Shown: positions 6,394-8,441 of the stretch, in pieces
How the letters are laid out: each line of letters starts with the position of its first letter
How positions within the stretch are numbered: position 1 is the stretch's first letter
Program-made: the position numbers and the translations under genes
Notes under the pieces: generated by a model
Told to the model about the DNA's origin: nothing
Databases searched by the model: none
The model's input: the letters and a program-made list of their open reading frames with translations, nothing else
Assembly: GCA_026014515.1 (NCBI GenBank)
Contig: JAOZIG010000089.1
Location: 1-8,441 of the forward strand
Length of the DNA: 8,441 nt
From: Candidatus Bathyarchaeota archaeon
GTDB taxonomy: Archaea > Thermoproteota > Bathyarchaeia > TCS64
Direction of reading: 5' to 3'

Positions 6394-8157
6394 TTATTCT
6401 CTTTTCAGCACCAAACCGGGCGTCGCCCCAGTGTGGATGTTGTTATCGACAACTATTTCACCGTTTACTATGACGTAGGGTATTCCTTCTGGTAGCTGTC
6501 TTGGTTCGATCTGGTTTCCTTTATCCGTGATGGTCTCGGGGTCCCAGATGGTAATATCTGCAATGGCTCCGGCACGCAGTACTCCTCTGTCTGTTAGTTT
6601 GAACTTCTCAGCAGGGCTACCTGTTATCTTCCGTACGGCTTCCTCGATGCTCATTATCTTAGCCTCGCGGACGCTACGTCGTAGATAGCATGCGAATCCA
6701 CCATAGCTGTTCTGGTTGGGATAGCTTGGAGGGTTATCATTACTCTGTCGTGTCTGATCAACGGCAAAAGCGTCAATGCCAATCATCATCGCTGGGTGCT
6801 TGTAGAACTCAAGCTTCATAGAGTCATCATTGCTTCTTCGCTCGACCCGTGTATATGGGTCAGCGATAAGTATGTTGAACAATGCCTCAATATCATCTAC
6901 GCCTGTTTCCTTTGCGATCTGAGCCACAGTCTTATCCACGTTTTCCTCAACCTCGGATATGGCGATGTGCATCGCGGCAGCCAAATGGGGGTTGATGTTA
7001 GGGTTCAAACCATAGTGTTTACCCGCCCATATGCTTGCCTTGATCTCTTCCCTGAACTCCTTCATTTTTAGTGCCTCAGCGAACTGTTCTGGTGTTCCTG
7101 CGATCTTCAGCCAAGGCTTGAGGCTGTGAATCAGCCAAGGTGATGTCCCGAGACCTCCAGTGAGGTGATGAGGTATCTCGTCAAAGTTTACATCTAGTCC
7201 CTCTTCACGGGCGTCATCGATGAGTCTAAGAGTTGCTTGTAATGCCTCCCAAGCTAGTTTATCGTCACCGGGTGTGACATCAAAGAGTACTCCAAGGTGG
7301 CTTACCTGTACAGGCATCTTGGCTTTTCTGCCCACATCAATTGCCTCTAATACGCCTTTGGATTTGTTTGGTGGGAACTCGCCGGGGCGTCTGGGTTTTC
7401 TGTGCCCTGTTCTGAGGCTGTGGCTAGCGTATACGCCATCATACTTGGCTGCCATTTTTGCGCATGCAAGTATCTCATCGAAGTCAGCGTAGATACCTGG
7501 GTCATAGTCTCGTCCAACCGATATTCCTCTGCACCCATCAAGCATTGCTTGCTCGGTGTGCTTGACCATCTGTTTAACCTCTGATTTGGTTGCTTTGCGT
7601 TCAAAGTCTGGGCCCATTACCAGTGCCCGTATGTCTCCGTGTCCAACCAGTGGCACATAGTTAGGGCTGATACCTGTTTTCTCTACTCTTTGGAAGAACT
7701 CCCCCATGGTGGTCCAGTCGATCTCCCAGCCATAGACCTCCTTGTGGCGCCGGTTAAGACGTTCTCGTGGCTGAAGATGATTCTTCACATACATGTATGG
7801 CTCAATATCAGAGTACAAGTCTCCGAGAACCCATGGTAAACCAATCCATTCTCCAAATGGACCGGGACTATCACCACACTGTCCACCAACAAAGGTTGTT
7901 ATTCCTTGGTACAGGAATCCTTCGGCTTTTGGGTAGTAGAGTATGCTGAGGTCTCCATGGTTATGAACATCAATGAATCCCGGTGTGACCGCCATGCCTT
8001 TAGCGTCGATGACTGTCTTTGCGTCGCCTTTGATCTCTTCTTTGGATAATGCGGTTATTCGTTGGTCTTTGACTCCAAGTGAGCCCTTGTAGCTCGGGTT
8101 ACCTGTTCCGTCAACTATTAACCCGTTTTTTATCAGAATATCAAACTCTTCTGTCAT
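6394..8157 (-). CDS. D-aminoacylase / N-acyl-D-amino-acid deacylase family amidohydrolase
   Basis: This is a metal-dependent amidohydrolase, expected to split N-acyl groups from amino acids (often D-forms) or a related cyclic or acylated amide. Its 587 residues begin with the small beta-domain (FDILIKNGLIVDGTGNP) and enter the barrel at TPGFIDVHNHGD with metal ligands His65 and His67. The family's bridging cysteine is Cys94 in GGQCGDSPGP. Further ligands are His246 in YASHSLRTGH and His287 in VQVSHLG, and the catalytic aspartate is probably Asp462 in IGIDAFAVD. The C-terminal part has the usual ITGSPAEKF, GAIADITIWDP and PEGIPYVIVNGE. It is longer than the roughly 480-540 residues of classical members. 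It also differs in motifs: SHLG instead of SHLK, and FDEIPHH where DxYPY is common, so its substrate may differ. The ATG start lacks a Shine-Dalgarno sequence. It follows another minus-strand gene by 46 bp and may be co-transcribed with it. Confidence 0.9.
   Translation of the reverse strand: MTEEFDILIKNGLIVDGTGNPSYKGSLGVKDQRITALSKEEIKGDAKTVIDAKGMAVTPGFIDVHNHGDLSILYYPKAEGFLYQGITTFVGGQCGDSPGPFGEWIGLPWVLGDLYSDIEPYMYVKNHLQPRERLNRRHKEVYGWEIDWTTMGEFFQRVEKTGISPNYVPLVGHGDIRALVMGPDFERKATKSEVKQMVKHTEQAMLDGCRGISVGRDYDPGIYADFDEILACAKMAAKYDGVYASHSLRTGHRKPRRPGEFPPNKSKGVLEAIDVGRKAKMPVQVSHLGVLFDVTPGDDKLAWEALQATLRLIDDAREEGLDVNFDEIPHHLTGGLGTSPWLIHSLKPWLKIAGTPEQFAEALKMKEFREEIKASIWAGKHYGLNPNINPHLAAAMHIAISEVEENVDKTVAQIAKETGVDDIEALFNILIADPYTRVERRSNDDSMKLEFYKHPAMMIGIDAFAVDQTRQSNDNPPSYPNQNSYGGFACYLRRSVREAKIMSIEEAVRKITGSPAEKFKLTDRGVLRAGAIADITIWDPETITDKGNQIEPRQLPEGIPYVIVNGEIVVDNNIHTGATPGLVLKRE
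6481..6503 (-). repeat. intragenic copy of the 23-bp repeat
   Basis: This is the deacylase-embedded partner of 5407-5429 (22 of 23 identical, same orientation, 1074 bp apart). It codes for the RQLPEGI part of the conserved C-terminal beta-domain motif, about 85 bp before the end of the gene. Since it is essential coding sequence, it is probably the parent copy. Confidence 0.65.
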
Positions 8158-8170
8158 GGGTATTGATTGT

Positions 8171-8210
8171 CTTATAGGGTTTTACGGTTTTCCTAGAGAC
8201 CTGTTATAGG
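8171..8210 (-). promoter_or_regulatory. candidate minus-strand TATA-like elements before the deacylase gene
   Basis: On the minus strand CCTATAA occurs twice, at 8210-8204 (overlapping the stop codon of the upstream gene) and ending near 8172. The first would place transcription start near 8180, with a leader of about 24 nt. The second sits only about 18 bp before the ATG, which is too close for a leaderless start. The evidence is weak, and co-transcription from upstream is equally possible. Confidence 0.25.
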
Positions 8211-8441
8211 TTATTCCAGTAGCCTTTCTCCCATGGCTCTATTGATCCTTCTCTTATTGTGAATAATGGATGAGGCTCAACAACCACAGTGTCTTTATTC
8301 TCAAAATACTTGCTAGGAGCTCTTTTACTGAGTCGTTCCTGAAGTATTTCAAACTCGTATTGGAGTTGTCCACGATTCAAAGCTATCTTTTCAACGGACT
8401 CCACTGGGTACAGTATCTTACTATAATTGTAGTTGTAGCCT
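8204..8441 (-). CDS. 3' end of an unrecognised gene, cut by the window edge
   Basis: The minus-strand frame is open from the right edge (8440) to the TAA at 8206-8204. It gives 78 visible residues that begin GYNYNYSKILYPVE and end EKGYWNNL. A GTG at 8404-8402 lies in this frame, but the frame continues without a stop to the edge, so this is more likely the C-terminus of a longer protein than a 66-residue one. The segment is charged and probably partly helical (around EFEILQERLSKR), followed by a strand-like TVVVEPHPLFTI. I do not recognise the family. No membrane segment is visible. It lies 46 bp upstream of the deacylase on the same strand, so the two could form an operon and share a pathway. 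Confidence 0.65.
   Translation of the reverse strand, partial: GYNYNYSKILYPVESVEKIALNRGQLQYEFEILQERLSKRAPSKYFENKDTVVVEPHPLFTIREGSIEPWEKGYWNNL

Noticed and set aside
5407..6503. Attachment sites of an integrated element
   Set aside because: The two repeats could be read as att cores, but there is no integrase or tRNA target, and the left copy does not restore a deacylase 3' end. I report it only as a repeat.
7220..7949. Several 60-90-residue plus-strand frames and one minus-strand frame inside the deacylase gene
   Set aside because: They overlap each other and the strongly supported amidohydrolase frame, and show no recognisable domain.

Overview
The window looks like a chromosomal piece of a mesophilic archaeon, possibly of the Asgard or TACK/Bathyarchaeota type; lineage is an inference. 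The support is (i) AT-rich TATA-box-like octamers about 26 nt upstream of two gene starts, with almost no Shine-Dalgarno sequences, (ii) bare T-runs after several genes, and (iii) gene content: an M42 (TET-type) aminopeptidase and a non-pyrrolysine MttB-family methyltransferase with its corrinoid protein. Both TAA and TAG serve as stops. No tRNA, rRNA, CRISPR array, transposase or integrase was seen.

Layout. Left part (1-2913, + strand): the 3' part of an alpha/beta hydrolase gene, then a tight two-gene unit for one-carbon metabolism, a B12-binding corrinoid protein (811-1467) whose TAG stop directly abuts the ATG of an MttB-superfamily methyltransferase (1468-2913). Middle (2969-5399, + strand): an M42 metallo-aminopeptidase, a 205-bp intergenic region with T-runs, a 29-nt hairpin and a C-rich tract, then a 12-helix MFS transporter. 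Right part: a + strand HExxH metallopeptidase of unrecognised family (5469-6374), converging with 19 bp between gene ends on a minus-strand D-aminoacylase-like amidohydrolase (6394-8157). A further minus-strand gene, of which only the 3' end is inside the window (8204-8441), lies upstream of the amidohydrolase.

How the genes may work together (inference). The corrinoid protein and MttB homologue should move a methyl group from a quaternary or tertiary amine-type substrate onto cob(I)alamin. The receiving methyltransferase and the corrinoid-reactivating protein are not in the window. The aminopeptidase, deacylase, metallopeptidase and MFS carrier fit scavenging of peptides and N-acylated amino acids.

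Most unusual observation: a 23-bp segment inside the 3' end of the deacylase gene (6481-6503) recurs with one mismatch in the short gap after the MFS gene (5407-5429). The mismatch is synonymous in the deacylase frame, and the two copies bracket the metallopeptidase gene. This looks like a relic of a second deacylase 3' end or the footprint of a local duplication or insertion.
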